Below are positions 1-12,300 of a DNA stretch of 64,000 nt, piece after piece. Made by a program: the position numbers and the translations under genes. How positions within the stretch are numbered: the first letter of the stretch is position 1; every line of letters begins with the position of its first letter. The notes under the pieces are model-generated. The model saw only the letters and a program-made list of their open reading frames with translations, was not told the DNA's origin and made no database searches. Source of the DNA: Liolophura sinensis (Eukaryota; Mollusca; Polyplacophora; Chitonida; Chitonidae); assembly GCF_032854445.1 (NCBI RefSeq), contig NC_088296.1, positions 7,416,966 to 7,480,965 of the forward strand, given 5' to 3'.

Positions 1-1279
1 TTGTACTGGTGCCTGCAGACGGCTAAATGTTAAATATTAAATGTTTACAAAATTACGATAGGATTATGGTGTAACTAGATCCATTCTCAGTTCTGAAACA
101 GATGGATGTACTTCAGTGCGCCACAGGGGCTGACCTAGACATTAAACTGTTGTTGGATTTTATGCTTCAATTTTGTAGCGGCTTCTAAGAAGAGAGCATT
201 GCTCACCTAGTTATTGAGGACTTCAGAGAAAGCTCCTTGGCTTAAACACAGCGTTTCAATAATTTTACTGTAATTTCTGAAAGAAAACAGCAACAAACAT
301 CCCTTGTATGCGAGAAAGACAAAGGAATAAAATTTTAATTCTTGAGTTCTAATAAATTCGGAGAAAATAAATTTTAAGCGGTGCTCAGTGAAATGCTGTC
401 TTCTCATCCACATAAAACTTTGGCACCCCTTATAAATTTAGCAGTGTCTCTGATACGTGTTATTGGGAAACTGCTGACTGTCAAACTGTAAATGAACGAC
501 AAAAAATGTAATTATCTAATTTGAGCAGTGTGACTAAGTCAGCATATGGTCTGTTGGGGAGATGAGTGCGGTTTGATCTGACATAATTTTTGAAACTGTC
601 GTTGAATATTACGCTGCTTGTAAATCAACTGATTTTACGTCTGTAAATGGTACAGACCTGCCTTTGTGGAATTGCCCTTCGGCTGCATGTAACTAAATCG
701 TTGTAAACGATTGTGTTATGAAGTAGTTCTGTGTTATCATGTCATCTCATGGAGTGAATGGGTAAAGGATACCTCATAGCTTGGGCCGCACAATCTGACA
801 GCATCGTGTTCGATTGGATAAAATTCTCAAGATGGCTGCTTTGATTCACACCAATCATTTGTGCAGTGTTGTCATTTGTTCTGCATGATATGCGGTGAAA
901 TCTCATTAAAATAATAAAGTATGATACTTTTTTGAAAGCTTGAGTATCCTGCTTTCAACTGAAATATGTTTTAGCCAGGTGCTGTCTTGCCCTTTAAGTA
1001 TTTTTCCCTCCTCTTGTGACGTAAGGTAGGATCCAAGTCCTTGTGATCAAAGAAGGAGTTCAATGATCCATGTATCTCTGAGAGAGACTTTCATGATAAT
1101 GATTTGTACAGAAGAGAAAACTGTTCAGAAAAAAAAAAAATCCTTACAGAATATTGATGTTATTTATTCAATAGATAGCTTTGGAGTTACCTCATTAAAA
1201 CAAAGAGTTCTTCAGTAGCATATCAATGCAAATTGACACTGCTGCTTTATGGTATGGTATGTAGAGTTGCCTATCCGTT
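1..1279. other. No gene recognised; possible 3' flank of an upstream gene
   Basis: No open frame here resembles a known protein. A plus-strand AATAAA at 913-918 is followed by a T/G-rich stretch, so the first 0.9 kb could be the end of a 3' UTR of a gene lying to the left of the window. This is weak inference. A short poly-A run is near 1128-1140. Confidence 0.25.
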
Positions 1280-1655
1280 AAAGTGGCCGGTAAGCTTATG
1301 GTTAGAGCGTCCATCTCAAAGTCGAGAGATCAGGGATCAAACCCAGGTCATGTCATACCAAAGACTTCAAAAATGGTACATGTACTTGTTGCTGCCTTGC
1401 TTGGCACTCACCATGAGAAGGTTAGAGTGAAAAAACATGACTGGTTGCCCAGGTGCCAGTGTAATGTTACTGAGTGGGGTGTCGTTAGTGGTGTCTTCGG
1501 CATAACACTTCAGTGGCAGCCTCACTTTGGTGTCATGGACATGCCCTGCCACATGAAGACACATTATATGCACACACACCCAATGACTGTTTGTCGTCAG
1601 GTGACTGTAAAGTTGTTAAATGCGACGTACAACCCCAAGCATTCATTCATTCATT
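1280..1655 (+). mobile_element. tRNA-headed SINE, family B, full length
   Basis: Starts with a tRNA-like A-box region (GGTTAGAGCGTCC) and a B-box-like region (GGGATCAAACCCAGG). A unique body follows (GGTGTCTTCGGCATAACACT) and then a tail (AAGTTGTTAAATGCGACGTA) ending in ATTC repeats. The same order of blocks recurs at 15424, 21875, 35518 and, inverted, 56875. Confidence 0.8.
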
Positions 1656-2293
1656 CTTTAAGTAGCTGTATTTGTGTTAAGATAAAACTACCCACACTGC
1701 CATAGAATGAACAAATGAACAGACTATTCATGATGGTGGAAAGTGCCTAGTTTTGTAGAAATCACTTTTTCATTTTTTTATTTTGCTGATGTGGCAGTAT
1801 TCACAGTCTAACGTTCGATGAAGCAAGTACATGTGTCTATATGTAATACACTAACAAGTCCATCAGCAACTTGCCAAAGGTCAGTGGTTTATGCACTGCA
1901 CTTCGATATCCTCCACTTATAAAACTGACTGCTGTCATGTAATTAAGTAAAAATGCCGGAGCATAGAAGTAAGCCTAAAAATATGAAATAAATAAATTAA
2001 TAGGTAAGCTAAGTGACTAAAGAGTGATTGTCAGAACATAAAAATAGGTGTTATAAGGGTTATGACTTTCAGTGTGAAGAAATAATGTGGCCATGTGCTC
2101 ATGACTAATCTATTGCAAGTTATAATTCTGGAAAAACAAAGTAAATATAAAATAGTTACATATCTTGACTTGAATAAAAAAAATCTGTAGTGGTAATAAA
2201 ATCTGGTAATATTACGTTCAATAAATTAGTACGAAAAAAATGAGACCCACCTAAATGAAAAGTCGGCTGGAACATTAATTATCAAATTTATCA
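1656..2293. other. AT-rich spacer, nothing identified
   Basis: Low-complexity AT-rich DNA with no coding potential or repeat family that I could recognise. Confidence 0.4.
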
Positions 2294-2563
2294 GGGGGCC
2301 TCAGTGGCTGAGGTGGTTATCATGCCAACGCGGCACAATGACCCAGGAATCTCTCATCGATGCGGCCGCAGTGAGTTCAAGAACAGCTCATGCTGGCTTC
2401 CCCTCTGGTCGTGTGTAAGAAGGTCTGTCTGCAACCTGTGGATGGGCGTGAGTTTTCCTCTGCCTGGTTTCCTCGCACCATAATGCTGGCTGCCGTTGTA
2501 TAAGTGAAACATTCTTGAGTTTGGCGTGAAACACCAATCAGATAAATAAATAAATAAATATAA
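2294..2563 (+). mobile_element. tRNA-headed SINE, family A, full length
   Basis: Family A layout: head GGGCCTCAGTGGCTGAGGTGG, a B-box-like GTGAGTTCAAG, a body with CTGCAACCTGTGGATGGGCG, then the tail block ATAATGCTGGCTGCCGTTG. It ends with a GTGAAACACCAATCA block and (AAAT)n. About 20 further copies occur in the window in both orientations. Confidence 0.85.
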
Positions 2564-2905
2564 AATGTATCCATAGCTGCAAGGAATCCATGAATATTTT
2601 GTAATTTCCAAGGGACATAATCCAGTATAGAAAGAGTATTTTGGACAGTGTGTATGGTTATCGCCCCTGGTGATCTTGACCTGTCAATCATTAGTGTCAA
2701 ATGCACACAGCTGATTTCAAGGATGTCTTGCAGGCCGTGTAAATTCATTATTACGTGTTGTTGTCAAGTCGAAATCAGTCCAGAACCAAATATATTTGAA
2801 AAGAAAATTGAATTCATTGTTTGTTCATTGTGACTCATGTTGGGCGTTAGGAAGAAAACGCGAAAGCGCTAAAAAGGGCAAAGAGAAATGAGGTCAGCAG
2901 GATAA

Positions 2906-2918
2906 AGGTCAAAGGTCA
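2906..2918 (+). promoter_or_regulatory. DR1 nuclear-receptor element
   Basis: AGGTCAAAGGTCA is two perfect AGGTCA half-sites separated by one base. This is the classical site for RXR heterodimers, HNF4 and COUP-TF. It lies about 400 bp before the proposed start codon. Function is inferred; a perfect 13-mer can occur by chance. Confidence 0.5.
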
Positions 2919-3104
2919 CAGCTGTCGGCTGCAAAAAGTGTTACACTTTTCCGCGTTATGTTTAATAGTTTTTAACGAATTTTGCCGCATGCGGCAGCTG
3001 ACTAGAGTTGTCATTAGATTTGGAGCCCTTTCACAGTGGGGAGGAACGATTTTTTTTCACATTCAACTTTCCGTAAATCTTCGACAACATTGCAGAATCT
3101 TGTT

Positions 3105-3114
3105 GTCACGTGAC
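3105..3114. promoter_or_regulatory. Palindromic E-box (USF/MiT-TFE, CLEAR-like)
   Basis: GTCACGTGAC is a perfect 10-bp palindrome matching the consensus of USF and MITF/TFEB-family bHLH-zip factors. It lies about 205 bp upstream of the proposed start codon. Binding is inferred from the motif only. Confidence 0.5.
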
Positions 3115-3319
3115 CTGGCGAACGACATAATAACAAACAGAAATTCGCTGGGTAACAGATTGAAGGCAAGTGGCGGTCGAAACACAGACGAAGAAAGTTG
3201 GGAATTGTGGGCGGAAAACAAACGAGGATGGCTTATTTCCACGGCAGGGCGTAACGAAGATGTCTGACGGACGTAACTGCTTCGTTTTGAGCAGGTGTTT
3301 TTAAGGGAAAGGACAAGAA

Positions 3320-3335
3320 ATGAAGCCAGACAGCG
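3320..3335 (+). CDS. ATOSA: Atossa coding exon 1 (MKPDS plus one base)
   Basis: ATGAAGCCAGACAGCG is followed directly by a consensus donor GTAAGT at 3336. An in-frame TAA at 3302-3304 makes this the first possible ATG. The 16 coding bases end in phase 1, exactly the phase needed by the acceptor at 34326. The residues MKP match the first residues of vertebrate ATOSA. If this exon is wrong, translation could start at the ATG at 34340 inside exon 2. Confidence 0.65.
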
Positions 3336-6300
3336 GTAAGTCCTTGAAAATTTGTGCTCATCTTTTCGTTCAACGTTGTTGTCCGATCCCATTCGGATAT
3401 TTCCGTAAAAGGCTGTAATGCAATCATTGATTGCCTTTTGTTTAACAGTTTAAATCGCCCTTTCCTCTCTCACTTCATTTAAATTCTCCGTAAACTGGCA
3501 GTGCCGTTTAACAACAACATTGTATCACTCTCGGCTCAGACTTTCAGGAAATGAAAAAATCAAAAAATCTGTTGAACAACTTTACGTCCTGAAATTTGGA
3601 TGTCGTCAGCTTGAAAAACACCTTCTGTACGTCAACTTGAATAAGAAGTCAACTTGTTGACTGTCATTGTTTACGTGGACGCTCAAACTTCATTTGCTTC
3701 GCCTTGGCGTTTTACAACATTTGATATTCCCCGAATGTAGCGGCGATTATTATCTATATTGTGAATATAGACCAGTACATGTGACTTTGATAATCTGAAA
3801 CCTAGGCCTACATGTGTACATGTCATGATGTGTGTAATGTGAGGCCTATATTATTCATCCTTGACTTGAAATCAAAGAGACTTTCTTAATTATCTCATAC
3901 ATACTGTACTGTAGCCACAAATGTATGTTGATTACTAGAGGCCTACTGATTCAAACATGCCCCTTTCTATAGGAAGTAAGCCTAATGGCCATTTCAGAGA
4001 TCTCAGAGAATTAATGCAGATTTAGGGGAGACCGGGTGAGGGCTCTGGCAAACCACAGCAGCTAAAAGATGCGATTTTACTTCTGGTGTCAGGGGTGCCA
4101 TTGAGTCGACAGACAGAATGAGATGTACCTATATATTAAAATCTAGCAATTAGCTGTCGCAAAACCACGCCTTTCACCTATGTTAGTTTGCGAGAGCCCC
4201 CATTTATGCCTATATCTGCATGAACTAGTAAGATCCCCGAAATGTCGATTTGGATTATTTCTAGATTTCACAGCTCTCACAATATGTGGGGCCTTAGTGA
4301 CTATAAGCAATTGGCGTTGCTTGTGGGGGCCATTTGTTAGGTTTGTTGAAGAAGAACCACTTGTCTTTCACCAATGTAGAATATACATGTATATACGTCG
4401 TATGTCAAACAGTAGAAAGTTTGTCATTTAGACACAAGAGGTCTTGGTTTATCGTTGGTACTCACGTCTTATTGAAACACATGAAACGGACTGCTATATA
4501 GATCTGTAAGTGAGCTCATATATTGGATAAGATTACGATGTATGTGTACCTGACATCTCACAGCACTATGACTACACATACTGACTCACTTCATTAGTTT
4601 TAAAGGATACGTGAAACGTTTGGGGCTTGTTTTCTTAAATTGCAGTTAAGGATGTGACTTAATAATAAAGGCACAACAAAGCGTCTTAATTTTTTCGCCG
4701 TAAGACGTAAAAACCACAGTGTTTGTCATGGTTTAATTGCTGCATTTGTTTTGATGTTATATTAAATATAAATTCTAAATTGTAATTATATTAAACACAA
4801 ATTGGTAGTGTTTATGCCGATCATGTTTGTGTTGTTCAGATGTCCCCCTGATTAAGCCAAACAACAGATATGGATTAAGATAAGGGAGGTAATAGTTAAA
4901 TTTCCATCCCCCCCATTTTGTTGTTATTGCTATTATTATTATTGCTGCTATTATTATTATTGCTATTATTATTATTATTAGTAGTAGTAGTATTTTGAGT
5001 GATGAGAGCAGATGAAGCCTAGGTCAGACATACATTTATGCCGTACAAAGAAAGGTGAGAAAGTTGGTTGTACTCATACACATACATTGTAGGAAATGTG
5101 TTAAAATAAATAAATTACATGAAGAGTACATGTAGAAATATCACTTTTCCTAAATCCTTAAATCCTGTACACAATGGATATATGGGTATACATGCACATT
5201 GTAAATGTATATCCTTGAAGTTAAAGCCTTGCATTTCATCTGACACACATCTATGTGTATGTGGTTAACTTTTGCTTTTTGTCTTTCTCTGATAAGAGCA
5301 CAACAGTTAAAAAAGAGTATATATGTACATGTGAGTGAACGGGTTGCCATGGTGATGTGTGACCATGCATCTATTCATAGACCTTTGAAAGACAGAGAAA
5401 TCACCTAAATGGTTCAGTTCACAGTCACTTTTATGTACACGTACATGTGTGTGTGTTTGTACAGGGGAGTTCATATGTACCCTGAATGACCTAAAATGTC
5501 GTCCATGACTAAGTTTGCTCATTTTTCCGGATTCTGGGAGTTCTCCCTGATTTAAGAAAGGTGCTTTGAGAGGTGGTTGGAATTTAGGATGATATCCCAC
5601 TGGAAAAATGTAAATTTAGCACAGAAGTAATATCTCATGACATTCATTTGCCTCCCAAAATGCTCTTTTTTTCACGCTCTCACGTGATTATACATGTTAA
5701 TTCAAGCATTTTAGGAGTTGGTACATTTACACCAGGAAATATTTTTTGTTGAATTGAAAAAGAAATGATATGGTTTGTACCCAAATTCGTCAACCTGTCC
5801 GCGTGCTGGTGTGAAAGAGCAACTTTCAGTGCAATTTATGTGTATTTTTAATGTGATTTTGGAGACAAAACTACATTGGTTGGATTGACCAGTTGTCAAT
5901 CTGTTTACTGTAAGTTGTATGAATAAAGATACATTGTGGCTAGGGTGTGAGTATAGTCATCATACTTCTTCTATGGCAGAACTTTACTTTTATCAGCCAG
6001 CTTACTTGCCTTCGGTAAGGCGTCTCAGTGAAGCAGCACTGGATAAAAGAGCAGTGGAAATCCGTCCTGCAAAAAGAACTCACATTACGTGCATTACATG
6101 TTAGGATTTCTTCATCATCGTATGACTGTTAAGTACGACATTAAACTTGAAGCACTTACTCACTCACTAAATAACATTTCAATGTTTTGACTGAAGTCTG
6201 CATGTTTTGACTTAAGTCAAAACTGGCTTTGTGGAATCGGCCCCAGACATATTTCTGTTCTGATGAATGAATACACTGGCTAATTGCATATTTCTGTTCT

Positions 6301-9300
6301 GATGGATGAATACACTGGTTAATTACATATTTCTGTTCTGATGAATGAATGCACTGGCTAATTGCATATTTCGGTCCTGATGAATGAATACACTGGCTAA
6401 TTGCATATTTCTGTCCTGATGAATGAATACACTGGCTAATTGCATATTTCTGTTCTGATGAATGAATACACTGGCTAATTACATATCTCTTTTCTGATGA
6501 ATGAATATACTGGCTAGTAACATATATCTGTCCTGATGAATGAATACACTGGCTAATTGCATATTTGTGTTCTGATGAATGAATACACTGGCTAATTACA
6601 TATTTCTGTTCTGATGAATGAATACACTGGCTAATTGCGTATTTCTGTCCTGATGAATGAATACACTGGCTAATTGCATATTTGTGTTCTGATGAATGAA
6701 TACACTGGCTAATTGCATATTTCTGTTCTGATGAATGAATACACTGGCTAATTACATATTTCTGTTCTGATGAATGAATACAATGGCTATGTGAATATTT
6801 CTGTTTTGATGAATGAATACACTGGCTAATTGCATATTTCTGTTCTGAATAATGAATACATTGGCTTTTTTCTGTCCTGATGAATGAATACACTGGCTAA
6901 TTGCATATTTCTGTCCTGATGATTGAATACACTGGCTAATTGCATATTTCTGTTCTGAATAATGAATACATTGGCTAAGTGCATGTTTGTGTTCTGATGA
7001 ATGAATACACTGGCTAATTGCATATTTCTGTCCTGATGAATAAATACACTGGCTAATTACATTTTTCTGTCCTGATGAATGAATACACTGGCTAATTGCA
7101 TATTTCTGTCCTGATGATTGAATACACTGACTAATTGCGTATTTCTGTTCTGATGAATGAATACACTGGCTAATTGTGTATTTCTGTTCTGATGAATGAA
7201 TACACTGGCTAATTACATATTTCTATTCTGATGCATGAATATATACTGGCTAATTACATATTTCTGTTCTGATGAATGAATACAATGGCTATGTGAATAT
7301 TTCTGTTTTGATGAATGAATACACTGGCTAATTGCATATTTGTGTTCTGATGAATGAATACATTGGCTAAGTGCATATTTCTGTTCTGATGAATGAATAC
7401 ACTGGCTAATTACAATGCCGTGTCAACAAGTTTATGAAAAATGATGTACTGGAAACAAGCAACATGACAAACATATAACATGATAGGTACTTGTATCAGA
7501 CTTACACATGTTCTTACATAGTCTGTATTAATATACAAACACACTCTGCCTAATGTTGACATGAAACTGCCTGTGGAAAATGTGACTAGTATAGCAGTAC
7601 AAGGTCATCATGAAGGATATTAAGATGATCCACCCTCCAAAAACCTATAAAAGGAAGTTTTTATTAAACTTCACATGCTTTGTGCACAGTGAATTGCTTC
7701 GAAAACTACATGCATGGCAATACAGTGCACTTGTCTAATATCAAATTATTAAAAAGCCTATTCTCCAAAGCCTCTGCTACCATTCAATCTGTCCACCATA
7801 TGTCTGGCTGCCAGGGCTGCTTATATACATGTAGCTTCTTTCGAGATTTATCTGCTGCCATAGTTGCAGAGTGGGGTAACTCTCATTGAGCAACACAGTT
7901 GTGACAGTTACAGAGAAGAAATAGCCCCAAAAGTGTTGAATTGATAGTAAGGAACATTTTACCGCTGTTCAAACAGGCAGTAAATCTTCCCAAGCATACA
8001 TGTAAATCGATGTCAACCTCACAATCTTACAAATGAACTAAGCTGTTCTTATGTTGGCATTAATACAAATTGATGTAAAAGACATTTTCGGCGTCTACAT
8101 GTTCACTACTGTGGCCTCCATGTCGACAGCTCACTAACTGCTATGATATAGGCTCCGAAAATTTTATTATTTTTCATGAACAGTCATGATTGCCATGGAC
8201 CCTTTTAATTTGGCGAGTCTCACAACAGGTTGGTTAATTACGGTGACCAGACATTTGACGTTGGTTTATACGAGGGAATATTTAATGTTTCTTACCAATA
8301 CTAAGGCATATTTGGGGCTGTTTCTCTCTGTTTGCTTGATGAGACTTACCAACTTTTCAACTACCGCTGCCACCTCCGTGTCTTGTTTTTTGGGATTAGC
8401 CCTCTTCCTCAAGGACTCTGATCTCGAGACTTCATAATGTAACATATGGACCTGCAGAATTTCTTTCATGCAAGTCATACTGAGCCCAAAGGTCAAGGTA
8501 ACTGATAAATTAGGCATATCATAAAAGTCATGTTACCAAGTTTCAGTTTATCAAGGAAAGCTTTATGTTCAAATTTTGTGAAGCTTTGTGTAAAGCATCA
8601 ACGTTGGACAATAGTTGGTCCCAGGTCAAGGTCATGCAGAAGTTGAATTTTTTGAGGAATGCTTGTTTTTTCACATTTTCCAGTGAGATTATATTTACAG
8701 GTAGTATTACACTTTTCCAAACAAGAATGAAAACAGCAATAAAATATTTTTGGTGTGTAAAGCTGATAATTGAAATCTTATACGTCACTTCAATGAGATG
8801 AGACTTTCAAATTTTCTCAAGCGCTCAGGCCATCAACATGTATCATTGATCATATATGTGTACTGCTGATTGTGGGGCTTTTGTTGTGCAGGGCATGTGT
8901 CCATCCCCTGATCATAATAGAGATTCCCCTTCAGCCATGTTCTAGAAAATAGCTGTTGGAAACATTTACCACTGATTACATGTATGTATGCTGAGCTCTT
9001 GAGTGTCTGATTTTGGCCCCCTACAAGGCCTGTATATGGGCTACCTATGTTGTGTACTAGCTAGAATAGTGCTTACGTTTAGATTTCCTCATGCTGCAGG
9101 TGTCTAACGCATCAGACTATATAGTGTGTGCAGTACATTAGTACAAGTACCTGACCCACCACTCATCCTGTAAGAGCCCTGGTAGCTTTAGGGGCTTTGT
9201 CTAGGGCGTTGATGGATAAAACAGACAATTTGTGTCAGCATCCAGGGCATGTCTTATGTTATCAACTCTGTTGTAAGAACATTCCTGACCTTTGACCTGG

Positions 9301-12300
9301 TTTGAATTTCCAGAGAAACCTGTTATGGCCATGGTCAGATGTGCTACCATGTTTCATCTAAAATTGAGCTTTTTTTCAAGTAACGCATTTTACTTGATTC
9401 TGATTAATTCATCGACCTTATGGGACCACCAGAGGTTTTGTTGTGAAGATTAATTAATTTTTTGTCAGAAGAATTTATTTCTTGGCATTAAAAGCATTAA
9501 TTTATGTTTTTTGAAATGCCTCTGAAAGTGCATTTTTACTGACCAAACTTAAGGTGAAATACGGTACTGTACATATGTACTGTGTTTGGCCTGGAACACC
9601 CCACAAAGAGTGCATCTTTAGAGGATAAAAATTAGGTCATAAAGTATTACTTTTGGTGGTAAAAATACACTTTCCCAATAGGATATCATCCTATCTTCCA
9701 CATAAAGCTAAAAAATAATTAAGATCAGTAAAAACTCTGAAAATTCATGCAAAATAAGTAACCTGATCATAGACAAAATTTTTGGTAAAATACGGTGGGT
9801 ACTTTACAGTTTAGTGGATGAATATTTACGTGTATAGACAGTTAGATTGCTTAATTCCCAAGCCATCAAGCTGTCATTGAACACACACCTACATGTATAT
9901 GTGATAGTTGTCATCTAGCTGAGTAATTTGAAGCACATTTCCATTAACCGCAGACATCACACGTTCTTGTAGCACCTTAATTTTGATTTGAAGTCATTAT
10001 TCAGATGCATGTAGATTCACTAAGTCTCTGGCCCCCAATAGCACAGTCGGTAGAGCGTCCGCTTTGGGAGCGGTAGATCCAGGGGTCAATCCTGGGTCGG
10101 GTCACACCTAAGACTTTGAAAGAGGAAGTTGTAACTTCCTCGCTTGGCGTACAACATTTAGGGGATAGTACGATGACTGGTTGGTTGTATAATGGCTCGA
10201 GCAGGGCGGCTTACTTGGCTTTGGTAAGTCGTCTCAGTGAAGTAGAACTAGGTAAAAGAGCGGTGGAAATCTGTCCTGCAACAAGGAGGCACATCACATG
10301 CACTCTAGGGATTCTTTTGTGGTCATATGACTGAAAAATTGTTAAATACAACATTAAACTCACTCACTAGATTCAAGATGGTGGAATATTCCAGGCACTC
10401 TGGTTTCCTCCACCCATAAACCTGTCCTGTGTCAATGAAATATCTTTACCATGGCGATCAATGAATGAATGAATGAATCAGTCAGTCAATCAATCAATCA
10501 GTCAATCAGTATCCATTTTCCAGCTAACAGGGAGTGACCTGCGTGTACAATGGGGGACTTACATGTACAAAGACGCCCAAATTTACATGTACAGTTCGTT
10601 CAGTTCGTTTGATTTTTACCACACTACATGTACAGGTCGTTCAGTTCGTTTGATTTTTACCACACTACATGTACAGTTCGTTCAGTTCGTTTGATTTTTA
10701 CCACACTACATGTACAGGTCGTTCAGTTCGTTTGATTTTTACCACACTACATGTACAGGTCGTTCAGTTCGTTTGATTTTTACCACACTACATGTACAGG
10801 TCGTTCAGTTCGTTGATTTTTACCACACTACATGTACAGTTCGTTCAGTTCGTTGATTTTTACCACACTACATGTACAGTTCGTTCAGTTCGTTGATTTT
10901 TACCACACTACATGTACAGTTCGTTCAGTTCGTTTGATTTTTACCACACTACATGTACAGTTCGTTCAGTTCGTTTGATTTTTACCACACTACATGTAAA
11001 GTTCATTCAGTTCGTTTGATTTTTACCACACTTCATGTACACTACATGCATCTTTTGTCGCAATATCGTTAAAAGCAATGGTTATATAAGTCATATTTGC
11101 ATTTCAGACGGCCGCCGTGTTTTTTAATAGAAATGTTGAGAGACCTCGCTGTAAACGGGAGCTCACGTGAGAATGTCCTAATAAAAGACCTGCAAATTAC
11201 ATTTTACTTTGGGTGGGTTATGGGGCTTCTGTTGCTGAGGGGGTTAGCACGCCAATAACCCAGGAGCCTCTCACCAATGGGGTCAGTGTGAGTTCAAGTC
11301 CAACTCATGCTGGCTTCCTGTTCAGCAGTATGTGGGAAGGTCTGCTGTGGGTGGTAGTGGCTTTCCCCCTGGCTCTGCCCGATTTCCTTCCATTATAACG
11401 CTGACTGCCATTGTATAAGTGAAATATTGTTGCGTATGGCATAAAACACATTGAAACAAATAAGATCAAATTGGGTGCGTTATCTTCTCCACTCACCCTG
11501 ATGGTATAAATTTATGGTACAGTATTCAGCCATTGTTGTGCAATATCCTCCAATTCTAAACATGTACATGTGAGATTTGAATGCAGGTTAACTCATCCAG
11601 CACAGTCAATCAACCCTGAATGAAGCTTTACGCCAACTGCACTACCACTGTCCAATGAGCATGAACTTTCCAGAGGTCACAGGTGACTGCTTGTGACCTT
11701 TGTAGCAGAGTTCACAGCTGTTCCAGTAACCTCAACCTTCCCCAAAGTCCCTAGAGATTTAGGTGCCTAAGCAGATTAACACAGCATGCATGGTCATCTC
11801 ATTTTAATATTAGGGGTTTATTGATCTCTAGCAGATAATGTGCATAGCACATGGATGTAGTGGAGTCGCCTGTTTGTATTAACATGTACTCAGCAACAAC
11901 TCCCATTGCAGTTGACTGCATTTATGCCCACAGCTGTTGCATGGTGATCTGCCTTCGCATTTCACAACATGGGGGTGGGGGCGGATTATAAGACTTCATT
12001 GAGGATGTTACACCTTTGCGCACACAGTACTATATAATTGCCCTAAAATTTGCTTGAAAAAAAAATGGCCTTAAATACATATCATAAAACATGAAGTAAT
12101 GAGTTCTTGCCAACAAAACTGAGCTTATGTGGTAAAATTATATCAGTTAGAAAAAGTGTGGATTTCTGCGCAGTTATATGGACTTCCAGCATATCTATGT
12201 GCAGAGCGTGTGTTGTTACGTGTCACTGACTAAAGGCAATTTTGGGTGTAGCAAGTTTTTTTTGTATCATTTTTTTTTAAGCATGATACATGCAGCAAAC

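Larger units (their letters stand above)
2830..3319 (+). promoter_or_regulatory. Putative promoter and 5' UTR of the Atossa-type gene
   Basis: This stretch precedes the proposed start codon at 3320 and is richer in CG dinucleotides than its surroundings. It holds a DR1 nuclear-receptor site (2906-2918), a CAGCTG E-box at about 2920 and a palindromic GTCACGTGAC (3105-3114). No TATA box is obvious, and the transcription start cannot be placed from sequence alone. The region has no SINE or tandem array, unlike the DNA on both sides. Confidence 0.5.

Noticed and set aside
6156-6893. 245-codon minus-strand open frame with a 13-residue period
   Set aside because: It runs through the 39-bp array; because 39 is a multiple of 3, stop-free frames arise automatically. 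It has no conserved domain.
6246-7420. Array units contain TGATGA and CTGA, resembling C and D boxes of snoRNAs
   Set aside because: The boxes overlap in CTGATGA, spacing does not fit a C/D snoRNA, and no terminal stem exists. It is more likely chance in a repeated unit.
10031-10105. Possible functional tRNA-Pro gene
   Set aside because: A and B boxes and an anticodon-like loop are present, but the acceptor stem does not pair and the sequence continues into a SINE body found at other sites.
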